From positions 14,803,675 through 14,867,674 of the forward strand of contig NC_087076.1 of the NCBI RefSeq assembly GCF_026151205.1: DNA of 64,000 bases, in the 5' to 3' direction. Positions within the stretch are counted from its first letter, which is position 1; each line of letters starts with the position of its first letter. Origin of the DNA: Bolinopsis microptera. Lineage: Eukaryota > Ctenophora > Tentaculata > Lobata > Bolinopsidae. Under the pieces are notes generated by a model. The model was not told where the DNA came from and ran no database searches. It saw only the letters and a program-made list of their open reading frames with translations. Shown here piece by piece: positions 11,518-22,700 of the stretch. Both the position numbers and the translations under genes were made by a program.

Positions 11518-12010
11518 GCAGACACTGAAACTTAAATATGCTGACCTGAACAGTGACTGCTTATTGACCGTGACCCGAGGGGAGGGACTTCTTCTAGTGG
11601 GCCTAGTCACATTCGCAGCTGTACCTGGCAAGTTATTCATGCACTTAATTAGGAAGAGGACCAGCTTCCGCACATCGCAGGCGGTACTCGCTGGCCTGAC
11701 CGAGGGGGTTTTTGTATGGATGCTTTTAAAGGAGAGCCTTGCAGTAATCGTTACTACCAACTTCTTGATCAAGTTTTTGTTTGGGGTTAGAGACCAGGCT
11801 TACTGTTACGTTGTTGCTGACATGGGGTACTTTGGAACTAAGAGATTTGCTCTGGGCTCAAGTGTTTCAGTCGCTATGGGATTTTCCGGGGGAGTTGTTG
11901 GGATGGTCATGGCCTCTTTTGTACCTATATCTTATGTTTTAATCACCGCTATGGCACTTAGTGTCTTACAAATTCTGGTAGTACTCTTTATGACAGAAGT
12001 TCAGTTGTAG
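11120..12010 (+). CDS. polytopic membrane protein, probable C-terminal half of an MFS transporter
   Basis: The frame is open from just after a TAG at 11117-11119 to a TAG at 12008. The first ATG is at 11180 (276 aa from there), but an AAATTAG acceptor-like site at 11119 makes this a plausible last exon. I see seven hydrophobic helices: WRIFILLTSLPIFVPTIILL, LGLFAAVSIFQGWLTILLV, GLLLVGLVTFAAVPGKLF, SQAVLAGLTEGVFVWMLL, LAVIVTTNFLIKFLFGV, FALGSSVSVAMGFSGGVVG and ISYVLITAMALSVLQILVVL. That matches helices 6-12 of a major-facilitator protein: a GWR at the start of helix 6, a long hydrophilic loop, and a basic RKRTSFR turn between helices 8 and 9. The substrate is unknown. The N-terminal half was not found upstream, so the gene may be partial. 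The duplicated copy lies immediately upstream. Confidence 0.6.
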   Translation, partial: HHNKIAICEKSKIDGDLKFGMHKERDIWPSDSKENAQIWSSDLKKNAQLDVVGWRIFILLTSLPIFVPTIILLHFCLVGTGGTQKQDVNDGDLIRTVEETVPNFVARTTKLGLFAAVSIFQGWLTILLVPALMQTLKLKYADLNSDCLLTVTRGEGLLLVGLVTFAAVPGKLFMHLIRKRTSFRTSQAVLAGLTEGVFVWMLLKESLAVIVTTNFLIKFLFGVRDQAYCYVVADMGYFGTKRFALGSSVSVAMGFSGGVVGMVMASFVPISYVLITAMALSVLQILVVLFMTEVQL

Positions 12011-15000
12011 ATATCGAAAAAAGGAAACCCAAGAAACCTATTAATCTGTTTAACAACGTCGATTTCTCGTGGAAAAATAGAATTTAAGGTTACTTTCAGG
12101 TTACTTTCGGGTTAATACCACGTTAATTCCGTTTGCAGAGTGCCTCATTTATCTTTATCCTAATCATAGTATGACCCCTGCGATAATCCACTATGTATCC
12201 GCCACCCACTAGAGACTGGTACCACGTACAATAAACTGGTGTCACGTAAAATAAAGCCAACTTAATTTGCTCCTTGTCCCTTCAATAACCCTTCCTGTCT
12301 AAGCTGTTTATATTATTAGTGGTTTCTCACTATTCGGTTCTTATAACACTGACCAAAAAGACATTTTCATTTTTCTTCTGCAGAATCATCCACACCATCT
12401 GACTTCTACTGATGTCTGGGACTTACGACCCCAGACGTAGCTTTAAACGACGTATAATTTAGTCTAAAAGTTGTATAGTATCGGAGTAAGAGACATTGTC
12501 GACTTAACGACCAATTTATTGTACACAACGGCAGAATACGAGTTAAAATTTAGAACATTTGGTCTGAGAGTGAAGACTGGGCCAGGATTATAATGATCAG
12601 TCGTATGCGACAATCGGTAAGACTGTAGACTATAGAGTTTATATCCAAGTCCAACAATCTTTCGGTTTGTTCCCGTATTACGAATTTCTGAAAACAATTC
12701 ACTCTATGCGTCAATAATATCTCTCGAAAAGCGTCTATTAAATTTAAGTTGCTAATAATGTGATGAAGTCGTGTAGTGTTATTATGAGTCTCATTTGATT
12801 ATTCTTTCAAGACAATTTCTGATGTTTTCTGCATAAACTTAGTGATGGAAATGTTCTAATGATAAATAAATAAACAATGAATAATTCGATTCCTTATTCA
12901 CGACAAAGGTTATTTGGTACCTTGGTTTGTTCTTCCTGCATGATTTCAAATCACATTTTATTTGAATTTATAGGGTGAATGACTCAATGGAGACAAGTTC
13001 TTAAAACTATTGCGTACAGTAGATTACGGAAATCTACTATCTTACGAGACATATTTAAAAGGGACGAAAGTCGGTGGTTTTCCGAAAAAAAACCATATTT
13101 TCGGACTACTAAAATTTAGGTCCCCATAATTTTTCCCCAAAATTATTTTTCGCGTATTTTCTTTAATTATGACTTAGTCGATTTACTATCAATATAGTAA
13201 GTTATCAATATATATATATGATTCATCTAACAAATGAACACTAATATTACACTGGGGGAGAGAAACATCCCTGAACCAGAAGATCAAGAGGTTCAAGAAG
13301 AAATTGACTTGTAATTTTTCAAATTTCATATTTTATTTTATTGATTTTCTCAAATATTGGGTTTTATTTTTGTAAAATAAAGAAATGAAAAAAATCCGCA
13401 AATACCATGATTTAATTCGGGGTACGAAATGAGTTGGTTTTCGGCAAAAAATCCCATATTTTCGTTCCCAAATTATTTAGGTCACCAGAATTTCGTCGAG
13501 TATAAATATGTCTCGTAAGGTAACTAAAAGATATATTTTTTCGTATTGTATACACGAATAACAACGATCGTGTAGAGCTGATAATCTTTCTTTTGAGAAT
13601 ATACCTAGTGATTGAAAAGCAGCAGACATTATTTGTAAAATCCCACCGGCCACCACGATGTTAAGAATGCCATTAAATTAACGTAAGCGTAAAAATTTGT
13701 GGACTAATCTGACTACTCTGAATATTTACGGCGAAATCGTTGACAACTAAAATTAAATAAAGTATTAAGTAAGTGATTAGTAATGTACACCCAAATTTTC
13801 GCCAGAATTTAGAGTAAGTGTAACGTAAAAAAGTACATATAAAGGTAGGATTGTTCGCGACCATATTATCACGCATCGCTCCTCACCAGGTGATTATGTA
13901 GTATCTCATCGTCCGAAGTTGAGGCGGTAGGTAATATACGTGATGAATTTGAAATGAGTGATTGGCAGAAACATAATCGAATAATCTTGCACGAAGTGGA
14001 TTACGGAAATCCACAAAAAAAAGATAGGTTATTTTTCGCATTGGATAAAGTAGCAGAGGGTTACAGCTGAACATATAATGTCCCTTCTAAAAATATACCT
14101 TGTGTTTGACAATCAGCAATAATTGTTTCTCATATCTTAATCGTGCCATTCAATTGACGCTAATGTAAAAAACGTTGGATTAATCTAATTTCATCGAATT
14201 GGCATATTATCAAGAAGGACAAGCGATTTATCATGATAATTTTAATCTGTGCAAAATCAATTTTTCTTTTTAAATCGCCATTTGTTTACTACTTAACAGT
14301 TAGCTGAAAAGTAAGCTAATATACACCATTTGGCCTACCTTACATACTACATTGCATAGGTAGGTAACAATTACATAAATCTGAAACATTCTAATTTTAT
14401 TTCATGTTATACACTGTACACACCAACTTTCATCTTTAAAGTTCTCATTAAACCAGAATGGGAACTATTTTGATGATGAAATTATGGTAAACTGTTTTAG
14501 TTTTGGTTTTGGCTTTAGTGCGCACATTTTTATGAGAAAATTAGATTCGCTCGATACATAATACATTCATAGCACTTCAATATTTAAGCGAGGAATTAAG
14601 ATAATCTCCGCGAATCATATTCCATGTTTTTACGATAGGGATCGTAATGATGGTCGTCACTTTGATTCACCAATTTGTAACTCAATAAACTAAGTAATAG
14701 TTTAATGTTTGATGAAGACTATTAGGCCCGAAATATCTATAATGTATTAAGTACTTAATTGAACTAAGAGCCAAGTAGTAGCCGAGTAGAATTGAAACAC
14801 AGATTTCAAAATTTCGTAAAATTCTTGAACACAAACAAATATAACAGATTAATATTAACTTGTAACTGAATGAACTACATATTATGCATGCTCAACAAAA
14901 GAAAACTCGACCCAACACAATTATCACATAGTTTAACTGAAAATGATACCAAAGTCACTGCAATCTTATCTTGGGTGTCGGGATGATAAATACACATTCC

Positions 15001-15688
15001 GTAATTCAAATAGAATAGAATTCCAAAGACAATTTTATATTTTATCATAGATCATTCCAACAAAATAGTACGGTATATTATTTACAAGGTATTTTCTTAA
15101 ATATTATTTTGAACGAAAACATTAAACTATCTCTCTGAAATTAATAAATACGTACATAATTTGTTAAAGTTGTCATGCATTCAAACAAGGAAACTCTCAA
15201 GAAAGACTTAAAATATTCATTAAACCGTTTCTGATAGGTGTACGGTCACAATTTATCGTTTAACTTGTAAGAAAGATATCATCATCTCATTCACAAGATC
15301 ACAATATCTATGTCTACTCTGTACTACGCTTTTACAAATAAAGTTTGTGTTCACAAAAAAACCTCGTGAAGGTTACTGTTTGTAAACGTTGAACGTAATA
15401 ACAAGGTAAAACTTTTCTCTTCTAAAGTTAGATGTAACAAATAACGCAACCATCTACTTAAAATGGCGTTGAGCGCAATTTTGATGTTTAAGCACATCCA
15501 CTTTAAAATGAAGCTCATACTCCTTTTTATAAACTCATCTACTTTTATACTCAAAATAAACTATCAAGCTCTTCCCAACGTCTCTCGGACTGACAATTCT
15601 GTGCAATACGAAAACGTGGAAACGCTTAAAAACTTCTGTACATTTAAAAACTCAGTGTTTGTAAAGACTGTGATGGCGAGGGAACTGT
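12011..15688. other. gene-poor AT-rich spacer
   Basis: Holds the 3' side of the membrane-protein gene and the 3' side of the convergent zinc-finger gene. No supportable coding region. A diverged tandem repeat lies at about 13000-14210 (separate entry). Confidence 0.5.
13000..14210. repeat. diverged tandem/direct repeats around 'GGATTACGGAAATCC'
   Basis: Matching pieces recur at a spacing of about 500 bp (GAGAATATACCTAGTG... at 13597 vs AAAATATACCTTGTG... at 14088; GCCATTAAATTAACG at 13669 vs GCCATTCAATTGACG at 14146). The near-palindrome GATTACGGAAATC appears at about 13022 and 13998, and a GGTTTTCGGCAAAAAA / CCATATTTTCG block appears twice near 13075 and 13435. This is probably an old duplicated repeat family. 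Confidence 0.5.
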
Positions 15689-17911
15689 TCACGTGACAGT
15701 CACATGTGTAGGGGGAGCAGGAGTGGAGACGACCGTGGTGTCCTTCATTACCTCGCTGTTGTAGGGAGACGAGGTGTAGGTAGTACCTCCGTTCGAGGAA
15801 TCTTCTAGAACATCAACCTGCACAGAGTCTTCGTCCATCTCGATATCGACCTGTTGAACTCCTTCTGAATGCTGCATCGAATCCGAATGATGCATAACCT
15901 CCGAGTGTTGCATTCCTTCCGAATGCTGCATTCCTTCCGAATGCTGCATTCCCTCTGAGGTTTGCACTATCTGAATCTCTGTGCGCGGCACTCCGTTAGT
16001 CATCTGAGGGCTTGTAGCTGGTTCAGTATGGTTCCCATTTGCTGGAGCTGTATTGGGATCAGCAGACGTCTTCAGTATCTCCTGGTTAATACTGTTGATA
16101 ACGTTCTGGATGTCGAAGGACTGCTGCTGTTGCTGGTGCTGGGCAAGAATGTGCTGCTGAAGCTGTTGCTGGTGTAGTTGCTGCTGTTGCAGCTGCTGTT
16201 GAAGGTTCAGTTCCCTAGCATGGTTCTCGCTCATGTCTCTGATTCGCTGTTTCAGCTCGTCGAGTGGATCGTCAGGTTTTCTTTGCTCAGTGCTGGTAGT
16301 CGCGTTGGTAATGGCCGCATCCAGAATACTCTGGTCAATAGGCGCTTCTTTTTTCTGGGTATGCACAGTGCTGATATGAAATTTCATGTGATCTTTCCTT
16401 CCGAACTTCTTACCACAATGCTCACACGTGAACCTCTTTATCTTCTGATGGATTGTCTCGTGATGACGTTTCAATGCACCGGGAGAACCGAAAGTTTTCT
16501 TGCAAATGTCACAGATAATCTTCTTGATGTAGCTGTGCCGTGTTGCTATGTGGCGCTCCATCTGGTAGGAGTACTGGAACATCTGGCCGCAATCCTTGCA
16601 GTTCAGCTTCTCTTTAGAGGAGCGACCCTTGGTGTGGGTGTGGGTATGGGTGGGTACAGCTGTTACAGCTACGTTCTGGGACACGTCAACTTCTTGGTGC
16701 TGCTTCATCAGCTGCTCGATGGGGAAGTAGTGGGACACTGGCAGAGGGTTAAACTGTTGCTGTTGGACTACTGGTGGCAGCTCTGTTTCTGGCTTGATGA
16801 TGGTCTGCAGTTCCTGGGTCACAGCCGAGTTTACAGAAATAGCCTGAGATAAAGCGTTCACTGCCTCTTTGTTCTTAGGGGACGGATCGTTGAAAACATC
16901 AAACAGTGCTTTGACTTCATCCATGTAGTTTTTCAACTCGGACACTTGTTTCTCGAATTTCTGCACCTCACCTTGCTTTATCACACCGTTCTGTTGACCA
17001 GTCTCTCCCGGAGCCGGAGCAGCGGCAGGGCTGACTGTCATTCCTTCTTTCTGAGGAGTAGACTCAGGAGAAGTGGCGGGCTTCTCCTCTTGTCTGTTCA
17101 GATGAGCAGTAAGTTGAGCGGTTAGCGCTTGAGTAGCTTCAGGAGAGAGAGTACTGGTGCCAGGAGATTGTCTGTTAGTGACAGGAGTGGATACCAGGTT
17201 GGCAACAGGTGCAGAGGTGGGGGTGTAGAGGGGCAGTTGGGAGAGGGGTCCTTGAGTGATCTGAGAGAGGGGTCCTTGATTGATCTGAGAAAGGGGTCCT
17301 TGAGTGATCTGAGAGAGGTGTCCAGCAGAGCTGACAGGGAGCTGGGAGATGGGGCCGTTAGCTGCAGGGAGTTGAGACAAGGGACCGGGGGATAGAGAGG
17401 AGGGTGTTCCTACTCTGGAGGAGGAAGGGCTGCTCTGGTTCCCTTGACTGTTCATCTGTTTGAGCTGAAGTTGGATATTCTGGTTGATCTGGTTAACCCA
17501 GGCTGGGTTAGGTTGTTTGTCTCCGTTCTCTATAACCTGCTGTTTAGTTGGCGAACTCATCACCTCACTTTTAAACAACTGGTTAAGGGGCTTGGGTGCA
17601 AGTCTTCTCATCGGCTGCGTCTCCGCAACAGGGCGCGGTTTTAAAGAGTTGGCGCCCTGTTGTCCTGGAACAGCAGAGGATCCTTGTAACAACCTGTTGG
17701 CTTCTCCGATCAGGATGAAGTTCTTTACCACGTCCAAACAGGCTTGCTCGGTCTCGTGATAGAGTCTAGCCACTACCGGGGTGTCGGCGTTAAAGGAGGG
17801 ACACACCTCGTACAGAGTCTTGAGAAGTCTCTCCAGTACGGAGGAGGACAGGAGCTGGCATAACACGTGCCATTTCAGCGTCTCTTCGTTTAAACGGAGT
17901 AACTGATCCAT
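15689..17911 (-). CDS. Gln-rich C2H2 zinc-finger protein, 740 aa, single exon
   Basis: One uninterrupted frame from ATG at 17911 (GGGATGG, G at -3 and +4) to TGA at 15689. A CCCAG just upstream could also be a splice acceptor. Residues 1-75 form a leucine-rich helical domain (MDQLLRLNEETLKWHVLCQL...). Residues about 100-300 are a Pro/Ser/Gln-rich low-complexity region with GPLSQITQ-type octapeptide repeats. Three consecutive C2H2 fingers lie at about 435-520: CKDCGQMF...HIATRH, CDICKKTF...HHETIH, CEHCGKKF...HISTVH. A polyglutamine coiled stretch follows (about 565-610), then SEGMQH hexapeptide repeats and an acidic tail. This is a nuclear DNA-binding factor by architecture; the target is unknown and I do not recognise an orthologue. 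Codon-level repeats suggest recent slippage. Confidence 0.85.
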   Translation of the reverse strand: MDQLLRLNEETLKWHVLCQLLSSSVLERLLKTLYEVCPSFNADTPVVARLYHETEQACLDVVKNFILIGEANRLLQGSSAVPGQQGANSLKPRPVAETQPMRRLAPKPLNQLFKSEVMSSPTKQQVIENGDKQPNPAWVNQINQNIQLQLKQMNSQGNQSSPSSSRVGTPSSLSPGPLSQLPAANGPISQLPVSSAGHLSQITQGPLSQINQGPLSQITQGPLSQLPLYTPTSAPVANLVSTPVTNRQSPGTSTLSPEATQALTAQLTAHLNRQEEKPATSPESTPQKEGMTVSPAAAPAPGETGQQNGVIKQGEVQKFEKQVSELKNYMDEVKALFDVFNDPSPKNKEAVNALSQAISVNSAVTQELQTIIKPETELPPVVQQQQFNPLPVSHYFPIEQLMKQHQEVDVSQNVAVTAVPTHTHTHTKGRSSKEKLNCKDCGQMFQYSYQMERHIATRHSYIKKIICDICKKTFGSPGALKRHHETIHQKIKRFTCEHCGKKFGRKDHMKFHISTVHTQKKEAPIDQSILDAAITNATTSTEQRKPDDPLDELKQRIRDMSENHARELNLQQQLQQQQLHQQQLQQHILAQHQQQQQSFDIQNVINSINQEILKTSADPNTAPANGNHTEPATSPQMTNGVPRTEIQIVQTSEGMQHSEGMQHSEGMQHSEVMHHSDSMQHSEGVQQVDIEMDEDSVQVDVLEDSSNGGTTYTSSPYNSEVMKDTTVVSTPAPPTHVTVT

Positions 17912-18741
17912 CCCTGGGACATGATGTGTTTAAGTTTTTAAATTTCATGTCGAAGTTATTATTAGATTATGTTTTAGAATAATTGTTGCAAAACATTGCA
18001 TGTAAAAGATTATGTCGAATTTAATATTAAAGGAGTCTAGAAACAACCAAATTAAGTTTTAAAAAGCAAAGAAGGAGCTGATAGAATAAAACAGAATGTA
18101 TATAAAGGAAAATAGCGTCTGATTAAATTTATTTGGGCTTAATCAATGTAAATCGGGGCCAAAGACCAACACAGTGTTCCAAACTAAAGAAAATAATCTG
18201 GATCAAATCAAAATGGCAGTAAAACGGGACGGGCACTGGATGGATATGTGACAATCAAGCTGACCTGCTGAGAACTGAAGGTAAGGATGACAGTGTTCGC
18301 TCTCCGACACTAAATCTGGAGCAACACTGTCAAATGTATCACCTGACCCAGTCCCAGCCAGGCTACGTTTGGTAAGCTGGAGATGTGTCATTGGTCACAT
18401 GGAACACGTTACCGGGACTGTGTTATTAAAATGTATATTATATATATTACTTATGTTATACATGGGAGTATAATATAATTATAGGACGGTTAAAGTTTGA
18501 AACTAGGGAAAAGTCATCACCACATTTGGCGCACAGAGTATATGGTACCCTGAAAAGGTTCATTACAAACTCCCGTTTAAGCGGCATCTAATGCAGGGGA
18601 GGACCACCACCCCACTGTGGTACAGACGTGTAATTAGTGAGATATTATAACGTTTTGGTTAAGAGAGAGAGAGTGAGTTAGGAGGTGACCGATCTCTACT
18701 AAGGAGGATTATGACAGACAAACATTAAGACCGATCTGTAT
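17912..18741. other. spacer upstream of zinc-finger gene
   Basis: Contains the presumed promoter/5' UTR of the zinc-finger gene (minus strand). No coding region or clear core promoter is visible. Confidence 0.4.
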
Positions 18742-19799
18742 TATGCACGTGTACTACTACTACTACTATGTCGGAGCTAAGTCCGATCTACGCCAGAAAA
18801 CCCCCTCCATATATCCCTGTCCCGCATCAGGGTTCGCAGTTCCTCTTTAGAGTTTGTCCCAACTTCCTTCAGTAACATAGACAAGTAGCTTTGTCTTGGT
18901 CGGCCTTGCTGTGCTCTACCGTGCGTAGGTTCCCATAAGACTAAATCACTGGCAAGTAGCTCAGGATGTCGGATGCAGTGTCCCGCCATTTTTAATCTCC
19001 TGCTTCGTAACTTGTTTGACAGCCTTGGGAGGCTACCATACAAAGTTATATTGCTGACCTTGTCCTTCCATGAGATACCCAGCACCATACGCAACATCTT
19101 TGTGTATGTCCCGTCCAAACTTTTCTCTTGAGCCTTTGTCAGTGTCCAGGTTTCTGATCCGTAGAGCAGTACTGATTCACAAGCCGCTATGAACAATCTA
19201 ATCTTTAGGCTCTTTGAGAGTTTGGATTTCCAGATATCCTTCAGTCTATGTAGGGCACCCCACGCTTTTCCCTTTCTAACCCTTATCTCCCTATCTGTGC
19301 TCTCAATCCAGGAGCCTAAGTAGATGAAATCATCTACATTTTCTATGGCTTCCCCGGATCGACTTTGTAGGTCGCTAGATCGATCCTCCATATTCAGTGT
19401 CATGACCTTGGTCTTGCCTTCGTTTATGTGTAGTCCCACGCTTGCTGCCGCCGATTCTACTCTAAGCAGGAACTCGTTAGCCTTGTCCATGTCCTCAGAT
19501 ATAAGTGCTATATCATCTGCAAAGTCCACATCGGTGATGATCTTGGGCCCCACTCTTCTGCTTTTTCTACGTTCGAGGGTGAGTCCAAGTCGCTCCGCAT
19601 CATCGCCTATGGCTTGCCTCATACAGTAGTCGATGACTATTGCAAAGAGGTAAGGTGCTAAGGTATCACCCTGTAACACACCTGCAAGTATCTCGAACAA
19701 TTCAGTTTCTCCGTCTGGAGTTAGGACTTTGGCCATTGTCTTCTCGTACATGAGCCGTATAAGCTGCACGATTTTGACTGGAATGCCGTATGCACGTGT
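18742..19799 (-). mobile_element. 5'-truncated LINE (non-LTR retrotransposon) with 11-bp target-site duplication
   Basis: The minus-strand frame from about 19787 to a TAG at 18777 encodes the C-terminal part of a reverse transcriptase: GVLQGDTLAPYLF, the catalytic VDFADDIAL box, a thumb/connector region with FIYLGSW and LYGSETW, and a GRPRQSYL tail. After the stop there is a short (TAG)n tail (18754-18770), as in several LINE clades that end in microsatellites. TATGCACGTGT occurs exactly at both edges (18742-18752 and 19789-19799), so the insert is 18753-19788. The endonuclease and RT fingers were lost to 5' truncation, so it is dead on arrival. Clade not assigned. Confidence 0.88.
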
Positions 19800-22700
19800 G
19801 TATGTTTAATCAGCAAATATTTAAATAACTCATATAATATAGGAAACATTAATGCATTAAATGAAACAAAATAAAATGTTATGTTGACCGTTGAGGAATA
19901 TAACAAAGAGGAAAGTCTGGCCTGGTAAAGAAACAGAACGAAACATTAACCCATTATTGAGACATGCAGACAGTTGTTTCTGGTGGTGGGGAAGCAGCAC
20001 ACTGCCCTGCACTGGTTGTGTAATGTCCGAACCAGTGGAGCTGTACTACCAATGCTAGACACACATTAACCACAGACCGACAGATTAAATATAGCCTGGT
20101 TTTATTGAGGAGAACCAATGAATTACTGCGTACCGTCCGTTATTGGACTTATAATTAGTTGCATGATGGGTATAAATCTTGAGCGTTTCCTCCAACATTA
20201 GATCTCGGAGGTGGATGCAAATTAAGTTGGACCACACACACAAGGTGCTAGATGATAAACCTGACCAGTGCAGCACTACAGATATATAATCTAATGTGAT
20301 GAGCCAGCGAGAGAGAGAGAGAGAGAGAGAGGTGTTGTGGCGGCCTCTCATAAAAGACCATTTCACCACAGCAATAATTACAGAGTATCGAGAATAGTAC
20401 TGACAATTGATGCAGGGACAATGATGAACTGACGTGTGGCCTCTTAACTCCGGTCAAGCGGTGGAAGAAACTGTTTTCAGTTCTTCTCCTCGAACAAAGA
20501 GCAAAACTTTCCGTTACAATAGCTCATTAAATGAGAAAATCAACGCGCATTAAATTCCATCATGAACTTGGAGTTTGAGTAAGAGTTCAGTTGTTGTCGG
20601 TGAAGTAAGGATCGTTTCCTGGGTGTGGGATGGAACACTTGCTTGAGTAGCGACACGTATCACGTGACTAGTCAGTCACGTGATACACAACTTGAAGTGA
20701 ATCATTGAGACGGGAAATGAGTAATTAATTAACTAATTTATTGGAATGGTGCTTTAAATAGTGGAAACTTGTCCCGCAACATGGAATAAGTGGCCAGGTA
20801 CAGTAAGAAGGCGGAAGAAAGTACCTAGCGGGTGGCTGGCAAGTTTTCAGAGTTACCCTTTAAACTGGCTTACTGACTCACCTACCCCACTTGGCACACC
20901 AATTATAGCGGTGATAGTCGTGATGGTGTGCTACATAATCGCCTGTATTATATGCATGTAGCTCAAGGAATATTTGAAGCATGAAGTTTGCTATAAAAAC
21001 ATAAACATTTGATAAACATCAGGATAAACATTGCAAGTGCCACAAAAAACTGACTTTCAATAGTTCTCAGAGAAAGAGCAGTCAATCAGTCATAACGCAC
21101 CCACTGCAACAGGCACGACATTTAATGAAAATATCCAAAAAAATCACCCGTTTTAGACAGCTCGGCAATTGGAACGTGTTCCGAGAATAATTGTAATGCA
21201 ATTAAACCCTGATGGTCAGTTCCGGAGAGGTGGCTAAAATAAAACCTAGGCCTGATAACCATGATAATATTATAATGCTAACCTATATCGGGAAAATGGG
21301 GCCTGCTCCAGGGGCACAAATCGTAAATAGAACAGCAACTGATAATCAGATTTGTGGGACGGTTAAAAGAGGTGCTGACTGAGGCAGGAATACTAGGAAT
21401 AGGGCGGCTGTACACCGTATACACGTTGGTACTTGACATGCTAGGCGTTACGTTAGCGTGCTCGACAACAAAGTAACGGATTCTAAGCTTGAGCGCATTC
21501 ACTCAAGCTGGAGAATTAAGACTCTCTCTCTGCTCTCTCTCTCTCTCTGACTCGACTCGTTCCTTTTCTTAACACATCGGAAACTTTCTTAATTTCAAAA
21601 ACTCCTTGTGACAACTCATAGTCTGTAACACCAAACACAAAGGCAGTAAACTTACAAAACAAAGAAAACCAGACCTCCACCCCGGTGAGCTGACTGTTGG
21701 TTCGGATTGAAAAGATGAAGTATATAATTAAGTATATAATATACGCCGTGTGTGTGCTCGTCTGACGGAGAGAAAAACACCACACTTTTCTAAAGGGGTG
21801 TGAATTAAGGACAGCATTTCAAAAAGGTAAGGCTTAAAGAAAGGAGGGTTAGTGATTGGAGCTTGCAGGTGTTCCATGAGGTTTAGTAATTTTGTAAAAG
21901 GAGCGAGTACTTCTCACTACACATTGTACCAAACACAATGTGTTAAACAATATTTATATATAGTATATTATATAATATATTTGAAAAGAGCAGGTCTCAG
22001 CTGATAATAATAAAGGGAAAATATAGCTCGTTCGATAGAACTATTTATCGTTAGGTATGGTCTCTGGGAGGAGGTAAATGGCTAAATTTCCTCTGCGGAA
22101 CAGACAGAGAAGTTGGAAATGTGACCAAGCTCAGATAGGCCGCATCTAAATAATGCCGGTTTAGTGTAGGCTATACCAAACGGATTAATAGAACGACTAA
22201 TTCCCGGCGCTAAAGTAAAGTACTTGCAAATTACTCGGGCTGCTCCGGAGAAATGAGAACTGTGTGAGAGGGATCATATCGAGAGATAGAGAAAAGACAA
22301 AACCAGCAGTGATGAGGGGAGACTGGGAAATGAACGCACTGTGGGAGAGATAGGATTATAGAACAGCATGGTAGTACAGGTGTAGTTACATGGTTGGGGA
22401 GGCCCAGGCCGCACGAGGGAAGGGTGCCAATCATTAACCATTTGGGTACAGGTATCGGGTAACAGGGGGTAGTAACCAGGCTCCCCACATGTATTTCACA
22501 CCTTACCTTGCTCCCGTGTGTTTATATGCTTGGTAACGGGGCACTCAAATTGAAGAGGTTTTAAAACACACGTCTTACAGATCGGGGGGGGGGGGGGGTC
22601 TGGTTTTCTAACCCAGGATTGTGCGCTACAACCAGAAAACCTAGCTGATACACAAGGTGAAAGGTACAAATAGTTCCAGACTGGGGTATAGCATGATCAA

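Noticed and set aside
11116-11772. 218-codon minus frame opposite the membrane-protein exon
   Set aside because: Antisense of a hydrophobic coding exon; composition follows the complement. Also duplicated at 10273 by the tandem repeat.
16178-16852. 224-codon plus frame opposite the zinc-finger gene
   Set aside because: Antisense shadow of the Gln-rich and zinc-finger coding region.
20761-20961. 66-codon plus frame ending in a hydrophobic tail (IIAVIVVMVCYIIACIICM)
   Set aside because: Resembles a tail anchor, but there is no start support, splice context or family; likely chance.
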